This document shows positions 46,012 to 64,000 of a stretch of 64,000 nt of DNA, in pieces. The notes beneath the pieces are model-generated. The model searched no databases. It was not told the DNA's origin and saw nothing but the letters and a program-made list of their open reading frames with translations. The position numbers were made by a program, and so were the translations under genes. The stretch spans positions 5,321,259-5,385,258 of the forward strand of contig NC_043742.1 in assembly GCF_004337985.1 (NCBI RefSeq), in the 5' to 3' direction. Every line of letters starts with the position of its first letter. Within the stretch, counting starts at the first letter, position 1. The stretch comes from Pyricularia pennisetigena (Eukaryota > Ascomycota > Sordariomycetes > Magnaporthales > Pyriculariaceae).

Positions 46012-47109
46012 CTACGACGCGGCCTCCTTCTGCGCATTTTCATTTTCTGCAGCTTTTTTGTTCGGCGCGACATCAGAGCTTGAACGATCCGCCTCCTCTT
46101 GGCCCTGAACTGCCGCAAATACAGTCTTGTAGTAGTACTCCAAAATTGTAGGGGAGGCCCCATAGTCAAACTTGGACGGGGAAAAGTCGGCTGCTGTTGG
46201 AATCGATGTGCTGGTCTTGAGCTTGGGTTTGCCAGGTGCCGCCGGCCGTTTGCTTTCGCACGGCACTCCGCGCAGCGAGCCCTCGCCGGTCTCTTGCAGG
46301 GTGTCTGTTTCTCTTGTTCGTTCTTCGTTTGCCGCGCGATTATCCTGGACGTTCCTGATTGGCGGTGTCTTGACCTCTGTGGCTCCAACGGATGAATTCG
46401 CAGTCAAAAAGACCATGTATGGCTTGAAAGGCATGCGAAACGACGGAGGCACCTCGGCCGCCCTGTCGCTTTCGGCATTCGACTTGGTCAATATGGGTCT
46501 CCCGCGAGCCGGTTTGAGTACCGATGGCATCGACCTGACGCCGCAAACCTTCTCAGAACCCCTGATCGATGACTTGACGGTGGCGGGGAAATCGTCGCCG
46601 ACAGCGAAGTTATTCGAGTACTGAACCTGCTCCTCCCATTCCTCGAGTGGAGATCGCGGCTCTCTCTGCGGTGGCTGGCCAATCTCATCTGTCACCATCC
46701 AGCTATACCGAACATTCTTGCCGTACATGGTCGGCATCCACACTAGGTATCTCTCAGTGTCTCGGGGAGACAAGGGGGTAAAAAGGTCCCTGTCGGGTGA
46801 CGAGGTGTCATCTCTCAGCGATACCGGCGAGTGGCTTCTCAGGGACGAAGGGGTTCGGTCCCCGAGGGTCGAGGATGAATATTGCGCTCGGTGGTACTGA
46901 GGCCTGCCCACGTTTCTCCGTACGAGCCGACCGCTATCTCGGGTGCGGTCTGACATAGGCCACTCCAGGTTTGGTTGTTGACCTTGAGTTGCCCTGGTAG
47001 ATGCCGTGGAATCTGCGTACATGCCAAGAGGGTGTGAGACAGGGGCTTGTGGTCGGTGAGGAGCCACTGAACGCCCCGGAGGTACAGACTGAGCCCTTGG
47101 CGGCGCCAT
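46012..47109 (-). CDS. Hypothetical protein, 365 residues, largely disordered
   Basis: An intact single-exon frame from ATG at 47109. The first 110 residues are Arg/Ser/Pro-rich and low-complexity. A short ordered-looking block around residues 118-160 (ERYLVWMPTMYGKNVRYSW, then PLEEWEEQVQYSNNFAVGD) and another near 325-345 (FDYGASPTILEYYYKTVF) could be functional motifs. The tail is Glu/Ala-rich. I recognise no domain. Length without stops and codon bias support a real gene. Confidence 0.6.
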   Translation of the reverse strand: MAPPRAQSVPPGRSVAPHRPQAPVSHPLGMYADSTASTRATQGQQPNLEWPMSDRTRDSGRLVRRNVGRPQYHRAQYSSSTLGDRTPSSLRSHSPVSLRDDTSSPDRDLFTPLSPRDTERYLVWMPTMYGKNVRYSWMVTDEIGQPPQREPRSPLEEWEEQVQYSNNFAVGDDFPATVKSSIRGSEKVCGVRSMPSVLKPARGRPILTKSNAESDRAAEVPPSFRMPFKPYMVFLTANSSVGATEVKTPPIRNVQDNRAANEERTRETDTLQETGEGSLRGVPCESKRPAAPGKPKLKTSTSIPTAADFSPSKFDYGASPTILEYYYKTVFAAVQGQEEADRSSSDVAPNKKAAENENAQKEAAS

Positions 47110-47884
47110 ATCCCTTGAGAGATCTGATATGTCGAGTCCTTTCCTTTCTAGTCTAAGATTGACGATAACTCCAAATCGTCCTTTTTATGGTGATTTCCCA
47201 AGTGCAATTGACAGGGTTGACTCGACGAGATCTTTGACGAGGCTGTGTATAAATGCTGAAAAGTGGCTAGCTGGAGACTTCTCACAGCAAAATCAGATCA
47301 ACATAGATCACGGATCTACATCACAGAAGACCCCGCACATCTTTAAAGGACGACAGGCAAATACCACCTGGCCTCATGAGAACAAAGGCTGTACTTCTCC
47401 GATGGCCCTGTCGCCGGATCCCCCATCAATCGTGGTGTGTCTTTGTGCTCAGTGGGAAGGACATGGAATGCCGAGAGTTGTCTCAGGCACAAAGGTGTAG
47501 CAGGATTCGCCCCTGTGTTCTGGACCAGACATGTCAACTTCCTCAGCCTAAGAACTGTCGATTGCCGCCACGAGAGCGGTTGCTCGTGGCCGTTGGTCTC
47601 GGTCGGTGGCGTTTTTTGGTATAATCTGCTCAATTATAACATGGCGGGTTCTTGAAGACGCCGGATGCAGCATTCATTTCCAGCATTTGAGGGAATGTCA
47701 GCAAAAGTCATTCGGATTTCACAAGGAACCTCACAGATTTTGGCAGATGCCATTGACGAAATAGCTGCTCCTTTTGGCAAAATTGAAAACCATGAAGGAG
47801 ATAGGGAGACGGGGAATCCACGGTAAGCAAGCAGTCCTCAATTTAATTGCTTTAACCCACATATCAAGGTTCAAAAGTCAACGC
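47110..47884. other. Intergenic, no gene supported
   Basis: 775 bases upstream of the 365-residue hypothetical gene. Short overlapping frames only. Confidence 0.5.
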
Positions 47885-48148
47885 CTAGGAAACATCTCGT
47901 GTATAGCGTCGTAGAGCTCTGCCGCAAGACCAGAGTAGCCCAAACAACAGCAGGAAAGCAAGAACCGAGCCTACTGCGATGCCCGCAATTGGCCCCGTGC
48001 CAAGATTGTCACTTTGTCCGATATCATTGGAATATCCATCAGCGACATTCTCAGCCGTGATCGTGGGTGTCGGTGGTGCTTTTTGTTGAGCAAAAATATG
48101 CGCTGTCGAGTTTCCTGGACGGTGACCGGCAACACCTATCGCTGGCAT
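47885..48148 (-). CDS. Small single-pass membrane protein, N-terminus uncertain
   Basis: From the ATG at 48148 this gives 87 residues: a Thr/Pro-rich, presumably external part, one clear membrane segment (GPIAGIAVGSVLAFLLLFGLL) and a short Arg-rich tail. The frame is open upstream to 48247 but only from a TTG, and a CTTCAG acceptor lies in that extension, so a 5' exon with a signal peptide may be missing. The layout resembles fungal Mid2/WSC-like surface proteins and the next gene, but there is no sequence identity that I could claim. Confidence 0.4.
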   Translation of the reverse strand: MPAIGVAGHRPGNSTAHIFAQQKAPPTPTITAENVADGYSNDIGQSDNLGTGPIAGIAVGSVLAFLLLFGLLWSCGRALRRYTRDVS

Positions 48149-48360
48149 GATGAGGGATATCCAAGACCTCAAAGGACAAGACACAAAGTTACGGGCTGTG
48201 TTGCTTCTCTGAAGAATCAGAAGTCTTTTTTCCCGTACAAAACCCAAAGGATCAACCTGTGGCTTAAATAGATCAGCCTCGAGTGCGTCTAACCAGTGAC
48301 CAAGAACTGATTCTTGCCAACACGAGAACTAATTCCCTTACCTTCGCAACTTCTTCCATC

Positions 48361-49069
48361 TCATAAAGAATCAACAATCGAGGTGTCGGAATCCCGCCCC
48401 CCGAACCTGACCCGCCTTGTTGGGATTGGAGATCCTTCGTTCAAGCTCTTCTTCTTACGTGAGCGTGCACATATGATCAGGGTAACGAGAAGAATTACGA
48501 TTCCAAGCACAGTCCCCGAAATTATCCACGCATCTCTCGAGTATGGAGTCATCCCTGAAGGAACATCGCCGGAGACTTGGTCAGAGCCGACAAAGGCTAC
48601 CGTTACTGTGGGCTCCACGGCTGAAGACCGGCTTGTTGTACTTGCTGTTATCCCGGTGCCATACCAAACTGGACTGGACACTCGAGAACTAGCAGGTAGA
48701 GGCCATGCTGTCGAGGTTGTGGTGCTCGTAGTCGTTGTAGTTGTGGTTTCGAGGCCACAGCCGCAGTCTGTCGAGGTATGCATAAGACTATTCATTGTAT
48801 CCTGTCGTCGACGGGGATTTGATGTTGTCTGTTTGGAAGCCACAGGGCAATCGGCACTGCTATCGAGGCACCAGATGGTGGCTGATAGAATAGAGGATTG
48901 CCCTCTACAAAGCAATCCATCGCTTTCACACTTGTACAACCGTCTACTATTGGCTTTGTGATACCAAAAGCCAGGACGAGTAGCAAAGCCTAATTCACCC
49001 CTCGAACAGACAGAACGAGGCGAGAATGCCTGTGCACCAGTAACAGGCCCAATCGAGTATCATCAACAT
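48361..49069 (-). CDS. Cysteine-containing, Thr-rich single-pass membrane protein
   Basis: The proposed exons are 49069..48999 and 48946..48361 (52-base intron, donor GTGAAT, acceptor TAG), giving 218 residues. The start encodes a hydrophobic leader ending CLFEG. A Cys block follows (KCESDGLLCRG, WCLDSSADC), then a Thr-only run near residue 85, a Ser/Thr/Pro stalk, one membrane segment (AWIISGTVLGIVILLVTLII) and a basic tail (ARSRKKK). This is the plan of fungal cell-surface sensor or adhesin-like proteins. The first exon is uncertain because the intron is very short and its branch point weak. Exon 2 is well supported. Confidence 0.5.
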
Positions 49070-50126
49070 GTTGCGAGTCAACTCTTAAGGCAACCGAGGC
49101 GAACTATACCTGTCAGTGATCCACCCTTGTATTGCGTTACTGTTGCTCAGCAGCAGCGGCCATGCTTTAAAACCAACCGGGCGAAGCTCTCAAGATCCAC
49201 GACACTGCGCACTGGCGCGGTTCAATGCCATCCAAGGATTCTGTGATCCCTAGAAACAAGTAGAGAAAGAAACGCCGACATGCAAATGCCATCTTCACTT
49301 GCAGATACTAGCTCCGCAGTGATTTGTCACCAGAAGTTGCATCCGCTATTTCGGCTTCACACAAGCAAGGCAAACAGAATTTGCGACAAAAGAGTCGAAC
49401 AAGTGCGACGATGAGCATATGTTAAGCTTGCTTTCTGACTTATGTCGAGACAGGCAAGGACCAGTGGATGCAATGAAAAAGATACGAATGCCAGAGCAAG
49501 TTTGGTGGTTTTGTAGATCTCTAAATGAAACAGGCACTGGATTGATTAGCCAGCGACTGAGATTAACGACGGATCCTTCCCATGATATTAATCTCTGGAC
49601 GTTCGTTGACGAAAATCGCCTTGCCGTATATTACACGACTCATCTCGAGAGAGACTCCCGATGTGTTGTGCGTAGCGACAGAACGCCCATTTCTATCTGG
49701 GGAGGAAGATCAAAAGTTCCAAGACAGAAGGAATTTCTGCCACGAGCTTCATAAAAGGAACCGGTGGAGCTTGCTTGCACGGACCATCTGCTCGAAAGAT
49801 GCATCACGTGCTTCAGGAGCTCCTATGATTCCATCGATGCGAGCCGATGAAATAGAACACCCGTGATTGGTCAGAAAAGACCCACATGCCCGAGGTCTCC
49901 AACCGAGGAGCGGCAGATACCAGGAGCAGGAGCCGAATGGAGTGCGTCGTCGCCAACCGCGAACTTTGACGAAACCATCTTGGACGACGAACCTATAATC
50001 AATCCCGCCGAGCCAGCCACAACCGGGAAGTCAAGTCTTCCAAAACTCCGTGAACCGTGCCACTTTGCAACTCCGACCGATCTTAAGAGGCAACCTCGTG
50101 CCAGTCAGCTCCCCAAAACCGCCAAA
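49070..50126. other. Intergenic upstream of SDH3
   Basis: About 1 kb of divergent upstream sequence. Open frames at 49419-49754 and 49863-50222 show no family signal. The latter overlaps the SDH3 start in another frame. Confidence 0.5.
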
Positions 50127-50878
50127 ATGAACACCCAAAGGGTCGGCCTCATGGCCATGCGACGAGGTGAGAAACCCTCCTCCAGGCTCCCACACGCGCC
50201 AATTCAGGACGGAAGCAATTAGACTAAAACAATTATTTAGCTGCTCTTCGCAACCCCGTCTCCTTTGCTCAGCAGATCCCCAGGTTGGCTCTGGCAAGCT
50301 CACAAGCACGGTATGTGACCCAGACTTCGACCCCCCTTGGACGACGACAAGCCACACCCGCTGGTTGAACCATCCACCCCCCGCGAACACAGCCAGAAAG
50401 CTAACAATCTATTTTCACAACCCCAAAAAACAGTCCCGTCTCAACAGAAAAGCTCTCCCACAGCGACGCCGACCGCCTGTTGGCCGAGCAGCGCCTGAAG
50501 CGGCCCGTGTCGCCGCACCTTGAGATCTACGACTACCGGCAGACGTGGTTGAGCGGCTCCATCTGGCAGCGCATCACGGGCGGCATCCTGACCGGCGGCC
50601 TGTACGTCTTTGGCGCCGCCTACCTCGTCGCCCCCCTGACCGGCTGGCACCTCGAGACGACGAGCATGGCCGCTGCCGTCGCCGCCTGGCCCGCATTCGC
50701 CAAGGGAGGCCTCAAGTTCCTCATCGCCTGGCCCTTCACCCAGCACGCCATCGCCGGCGTCCGCCACCTCGTCTGGGACTTCGCCCTCGGTTTCGACAAG
50801 CCCACCATCGCAAAGACCACCAATGTCCTGTGGTTCACCGGCATCCTGTCAGCTGCTGCCTTGGCTGCGTTCCTGTGA
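50127..50878 (+). CDS. SDH3: Succinate dehydrogenase cytochrome b560 subunit
   Basis: There are three exons: 50127-50166, 50241-50310 and 50434-50878, giving 184 residues. Sdh3 anchors complex II in the inner mitochondrial membrane and binds heme b and ubiquinone with Sdh4. The first two short exons encode an Arg-rich, acid-free presequence. The mature part has the signature RPVSPHLEIYDY, three membrane segments and the heme-ligand block QHAIAGVRHLVWD, with the ligand His near residue 141. In Pezizomycotina this subunit is one site of resistance to SDHI fungicides, but alleles cannot be judged without a reference. It is convergent with TAF6. Confidence 0.96.
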
Positions 50879-51419
50879 GGGTGGGTGCTGTTTCGGGGGG
50901 AAAGTGTTGAAGGAAGGGAGAGAGGGCAGGGCTATAAACGTCTGCTGAACTGGAAGGGTCCTGATGGGGGAGACGCTAGACGTGGAAGCGGCGTGTGTTG
51001 GATGAAAAAGACCCTGGGTGGTTAGGCTCATTGGGTCTTGTGTAACTCAGTTTCAATAAATATGTACGGCGTTTATAATCTCACTTGGTTTGTGGTCCAA
51101 CCATGATGACATGGGTCTAGCCCGAACGGACAGGCTTGAAGGTATTTATCATTTTATTTGCACTTATATCTTCCCAAGCCCTTTAATACGTCATACAGCG
51201 TGCTTTTGATATTAGGGGATGCAATTTAAAAGAAATAGTTCATGTCCCTTCCCAACTCCCTTACTCCTGGGGGAAAAAAATGCGCCAAAATATAGAGTAG
51301 TCCCTTTAGAATAATACCCACGCCCGAGAACGAAAAATAAAATGAAATAAAAAAACCACGACGTGCAGCCCAAAAAAGTATCAACACTGTCTGTAAACAC
51401 TGTAAATACTGCCCCGAGG
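50879..51419. other. Convergent 3' region between SDH3 and TAF6
   Basis: 541 bases with no supported gene. Confidence 0.6.
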
Positions 51420-53048
51420 CTATTCGATATTCCTCGCCGCAAGCACAACCCTCACCAGCTTGTGGTCTCCCTTGTCTGCAATCCTCCTACCGACGATCGG
51501 GCCTAAGAACTCGACCAACTCGGCGCTTTCACTTTCCGACGTACCCCCATTGACTCCGTTCGGCACGGCCGGGTCGTGCTCGACCAGTGACATGATTGCC
51601 TTGATGATGGCGCCCACCAGCGCCTCAAACTCAATCTGCGCCACGGTGCCCGCCGCTCCCGTTGCGCTGGCCGCCTTTTCCTGCAGCGGCTGGAGCATGC
51701 CGCTGTCGAATTCCCGCAGGTTCGGCAGCACGAGGATTCGGAAGGCCTCTGGTCCTCCTGCAGCCACGAGTCCGTTCAGGGCGCCGAACAAGACGGGTGC
51801 AGGCTTGGTAGGGTCGAGTAGGTACTTGAGGCATGTGCGAGTCAGCTTGGACCGGAGGTGACGGTTGGCGCGCGTGTACTTTATTGCTATCTTGCCGAGC
51901 AAGCTAGCGGCGAACTCGCGGAGCAGGAACTGTTCGCGCAGCGCCTCGCGGTTGACGCTGCTGCTACCGCTTCCACTGCCGCTGCCTTCCTCCTGCTTGC
52001 TTGTGCTTGTGCTGTTGCCGATCTTGCGGCTCATAAGTGCCGTGAGTACCGGTGCCGAAAGCGGGCCAGCATATGGATCCAGAAACAGATTCGAGTTGTC
52101 AACCAGCGCTGCCGTCAGCTCCATCATCTGCCGCACAGTAAAGGTGTCGTCCAGCCGGTGCGTGACCTGGTTGGCGATGAAGTTGGCGAAATATGGAACC
52201 AGTTGATGTAGACCTGGGTCGTTCCTGACCGAAGCCAGAGCTGCATTGCGCAGGCGCACAACCTCTTCGTCAGGCGTGTCATCCAGGACTGCAGCTTGGA
52301 TTTTGTCAAAGTAGAGAACCAATTCCTTGCTGATGATTTGCTTGACAGCGGGGTGAAAAGCAAGGTTGTCGTTGCCCGCAAGAGCGTTGAGGGCGGGGTT
52401 GGCACCAGGGCCTTTGGGTATCAGCTCTTGTGCTCTCGACTCTGCTGTGGTTGGGTTCTGTGGAATTGATGGTTGAACACCCTCTACGGCAAGCCAGTGA
52501 GCTAGAGAGAGAAAACAGCAGGTTAGTACAGCGTTACCCATAAGTGGTCACAAGCGAACCCATATGTATCCGCAGCTTGTAGACTCACCAGTAAAGCTCA
52601 TATCCCTCGGCACCTTGGGCAGCGGCGCATTGATAAGCTTCTCAAAATCGACCTCCTCGTCGTCGATATAGAAAAGAGGCTGGCCCGGACCCAAGCTCGC
52701 CTCGCCGTAGCGCAGCGGCCTCGTCGAGTCGTAGCCGTACAGCGGCTCCACGTCGAGGACCTTGAAGGCTTGCGACGTATCCTGCACCGTCAGGGTCGTC
52801 CTGTTGGCCGCCCGCATGAAGCGCAGCGCCTCGACCAGCACCTGTCCTATGCGGTATTCCACATCCTGCGCCAGGCACCGGACCGCGTCGTCGTTGATGT
52901 TTGGGATCCCGACCGACTCGGCCACGTCCTTGACGTTTTCCGTGTTCCACAGCAGCTTGGGCGCATTGTCTTCGACCCGCGCTGCTGTGCCGCTAGCGGC
53001 CGGCCCTGCTCCTGCGGTCGCGGAGGTGGCGGCTGGAGCGCTCGCCAT
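51420..53048 (-). CDS. TAF6: TBP-associated factor TAF6
   Basis: The exons are 53048..52589 and 52501..51420, with an 87-base intron, giving 513 residues. TAF6 pairs with TAF9 through a histone fold in TFIID and SAGA-type complexes. The histone fold runs about residues 31-105 ([18 protein letters not shown] through [12 protein letters not shown]). [19 protein letters not shown], formed across the intron, opens the HEAT-like middle region, and [20 protein letters not shown] and [16 protein letters not shown] match the family. The C-terminus ends RNIE. An ATG seven codons upstream (53069) is an alternative start. Confidence 0.96.
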
Positions 53049-54097
53049 GATCAAGAGATTATCGCTCACTTGGTTGCCTTGGTTGTTGCGTTGCGGGGAT
53101 GGCTGCTAATGGTAACAAAGGCCGCGGATGCTGGAAGCTCGAGCTTGTACAGATGGTCCTTGGTCGGGGAGCGATTGATCGATCAATTCGAGTTATCGTC
53201 ACGTTTATAATTTTTTTTGGTCACGTCCCAGTGCAACTTGTAGTCGCAGGTCGATTTGGAAATGGCTTTTATTTGCGGATCGTTCGTCAGAGATGGCCGC
53301 TGCAGAGGTGCAGTTCGCTGCATTTGGGCGCGCTAAAACCACCACGCAGCTCACGCGCTGTGCGCGCCGCCCAATGTGTATGGCAGCCCCACATAAGTGC
53401 CGCTACCAAGTGAACATGCCAAAGTCTAAGGTTGATTACTTGGTAGCTGACAGACATCCTTCTGCATCACATCCAATTCAGTTACATATTGTTACAATGG
53501 TTTAATTGAGCCAGATGCTATTGTCAACTATCTAGCTACCTCTGCGCCGATCGTCTTTAAACCCTTCCAAAATGAAAGCAAACTGGCTATTCCAGCTTCA
53601 TGTGCTTCTCTGAAAAGAAGAAAGGTATAACTCTCGCTCTAGAACTAGTTGAACAGAATAGAGAAGAAAACAGAAGCCAAAATATCAAAATGAAAAGAGT
53701 GATACGTCCGTCTTATTGTACAGGTATAAAAAGCAAGTATCAAGCCAGACCACACCAATATCTCAAAACTCCAGACCAGTGATGAAGTTGCAAAGGCACT
53801 GCACCAAGTGGAAACCCCTTCCAGAGCATGCCTCAAGCCATAAACCAAAAAAAAAGACACCTCATGCTAAACTCCTAGTGTTCTTTAAAATAGTCCTGTG
53901 CGTCCAACTTTGGTGCAAGAAACAGTAAGGAAAACAAACAAACCCGCTCTGCAAAAGTATCCTCCATTACCTCCCAGAACGCCGGTATGGTCCTCCCAAA
54001 CTTCCGACTAAGCTACAAAAAATTCGCAACCCTATAATGGTTGCCACATTTGCGACACCTTTTTGCCCGAACAACTCCTCTGACTGATTATACTATC
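53049..54097. other. Intergenic between TAF6 and the KDM5-type gene
   Basis: About 1 kb with the TAF6 promoter and the 3' region of the demethylase gene. No gene supported. Confidence 0.55.
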
Positions 54098-62196
<8,099 letters not shown>

Positions 62197-63375
62197 TCAA
62201 ATAATCATCACTGTTCTCTCGTCGGCGACTGTAAGGCAGGCTTCCTCGGTTTCCTCCTTGGCTTCAACAGGCTTCCTCGGTTTCCGCTTCGGCTTCAAAA
62301 GTTTATCCACCTCCTTCTGGCCTCGTGTCCTCAGAGTAAGCTCCTTCATCATATCTCCCCATTTGATTATCCCCCCACAACAGGGACATGTACCCTGAAT
62401 CGGCACTATTTCCCTGGCTGCTGCTTCGCTGCCTCTCTCTTGCTCTTGAAGGAAACGCTGGCTCCAGCATGTCAGGTGCCCAACGCCCTCGCAGCCATCA
62501 TTGCTACATAACGCCAAGAGCCCCTTCTGGGATTCGTCGTGAAGCGTCTCGTCGCAAACGACACACTTGCCCTCACGTTCGAATCCAAAGACAGAACGGC
62601 CCTTGGAGACATAGTCCTTAACATCTTCGTACTCTAGAGGTAACGCATGTATCCCCCACGGCCTCAAAGCCAAGTCACCATCTCCGTCAACGTTGTCTTC
62701 CGACGCAAAAGCGCTTCCCTTGTGTTTGTCGCTTTGCACTGCCGCCGCTTCCGACCCAAAATCTGTCAGTACATCTAGGGACGCCCGCAGCGGCGCAGCA
62801 CTGCTTGATGTAGATGATGAAGAAAAAGTGACCAGAAGCTTCTTCCACGCCTCATAAACCTCCGGGGCGAAGAAGTGAAGCTTTAGGGGCCAGCGTGAGA
62901 AGCTGGCAACCCGGAGAAGCAGATGTACGTTTTGAAGTATCGAGTTTAGACTCGACCGTGGTCTTTTGGGCATGCCATTGCGTTTTCGACCCGACGCAAC
63001 GCTGATGCGGGATTCGAAGGGAATGTGTAAAGATATATGGGGGTTTGTGAGTGCCCATCTGAGGAGCGCGAGCAAGGAAACTTGTCAGCCTGACGTTACA
63101 TGTATAGTATGAGAGCCAAAAATCGGAGGCCGGACCTACTCGAATTTTAAAGCCCCTACGAGGCTGGGGAAGCCTGAAACAAGGCCTACCATCTCCCAAG
63201 GCCGGAGACTTGGGCGAGATGTTCGCGCCGCGCCCCCCTTGGCCTCTCCATTGTGCTGCTTTAGGCGTCGGGGTGGGTTTGGGGTAGACCCGATGTAGAG
63301 CGATGCATGTCGTACGGTAGATCTGAGTATGTAGACCGTGTATAACGATGGTATGGGTTTTTGATTCGCGGCCAT
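62197..63375 (-). CDS. SLX1: Structure-specific endonuclease subunit SLX1
   Basis: The exons are 63375..63140 and 63058..62197, with an 81-base intron (donor GTAGGT, acceptor CAG), giving 365 residues. Slx1 is the GIY-YIG nuclease that, with Slx4, cuts branched DNA such as Holliday junctions in the nucleus. The nuclease motif appears as [10 protein letters not shown] near residue 11 and [19 protein letters not shown] with the catalytic Arg/Tyr set. The C-terminal RING/PHD-like zinc domain ([10 protein letters not shown]...[15 protein letters not shown]...CPCCGG) binds Slx4. A Lys/Arg/Glu-rich tail follows. The ATG at 63375 is the first ATG. The Ser-rich linker near the middle is probably disordered. 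Confidence 0.95.
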
Positions 63376-64000
63376 GCTGATAGTCAACAAAGCATTGTGG
63401 ATTGTGTAGTTGCTCGATCACGGAGGATGCTGTGAAATGACAGAGGCACACCCAAGTAAATCAATCGCAGGTACAGTCATTTCCCCCCTGAAACGGTCTT
63501 TGAGATGAACAGCCAGAGACCTGCTTCATGACACACAATAATCTGGTTATTTGAGCCGAATTTTGTTCATGCGCTCCATTGAACAATGAGTATGCATTGG
63601 TTGATACCCACTGTCAACGGTGCATGTTTAGGTTTTGTTCTTGGCGACACGGTAGGCGGGGCTGTTGGCTACGAAACACGGGTGATTTCGCGAATCCACG
63701 TGACACGGTGTGTTCAGCTACCGAAAACTTGGCCAAGCATTTCCGCCCGCTTCCAGCTGGTTTAATTTGCCGGTTAACCGAGTTCAAATTCGGTTGGTAT
63801 GTTTTGGTTGCTCCTGAATAGTTGTCCTTCAGGCTTAGGGGCTTAACCTCACTCAGGAGCCATAACTTTCATTAACGTGTGATTTACACCCATGTGAATA
63901 CTCCATCTTTTGTGAGAACATAACAGAAGCCCGATTGAGCGTGTTTGCCGAGCGGGACTCTGCTGAAATGTCGTATTATAAATTGTGGTACCTTGAATGT
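63376..64000. other. Upstream region of SLX1, no further gene supported
   Basis: 625 bases to the window edge. An 80-codon plus frame (63579-63821) resembles nothing known. Confidence 0.5.

Overview
The window looks like nuclear DNA of a filamentous ascomycete, probably a Sordariomycete. The species cannot be fixed from the sequence alone. The evidence is eukaryotic gene structure with many short introns (mostly 50-110 bases, donors like GTAAGT/GTGAGT/GTATGT, acceptors YAG), GC-biased third codon positions, and fungus-typical families: a CipC-like protein, a C2H2 plus fungal_trans regulator, a Tem1/Spg1 GTPase, Fur- and Fcy-type NCS1 permeases, and a KDM5-type demethylase carrying JmjN, ARID, PHD and JmjC domains. 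All splice junctions were inferred by eye from consensus sites, frame continuity and family similarity.

Layout. 1-5.3 kb: the 5' end of an M3 oligopeptidase gene (minus), a decayed unrecognised gene with in-frame TAG stops, and a small secreted cysteine-rich protein gene. 6.5-8.5 kb: HEM3 and GCV3, convergent, both mitochondrial-linked metabolism. 10.3-17.3 kb: TEM1 GTPase and CAND1. 18.3-36.7 kb: an accessory block with two nucleobase-type permeases of different NCS1 subfamilies, a C2H2/fungal_trans regulator, an SMP-30-type lactonase, two paralogous HSL-family esterases and a secreted, probably GPI-anchored glycosidase-like protein. This block also holds nearly all the long A/T homopolymers of the window, many inside introns. 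37-64 kb: mostly housekeeping genes (TRM61, cysteinyl-tRNA synthetase, cipC, SDH3, TAF6, KDM5-type demethylase, SLX1), with a few hypothetical disordered or single-pass membrane proteins between them.

The accessory block is the best candidate for an undescribed system. Its content (uptake by two transporters, hydrolysis by two carboxylesterases and a lactonase, a possible local regulator, a surface glycosidase-like enzyme) reads as a peripheral catabolic or detoxification cluster for a nucleobase-like or other N-heterocyclic compound. That substrate is inference only. Two genes (M3 oligopeptidase and cysteinyl-tRNA synthetase) have a basic leader upstream of an internal ATG, which suggests one gene serving both mitochondrion and cytosol.
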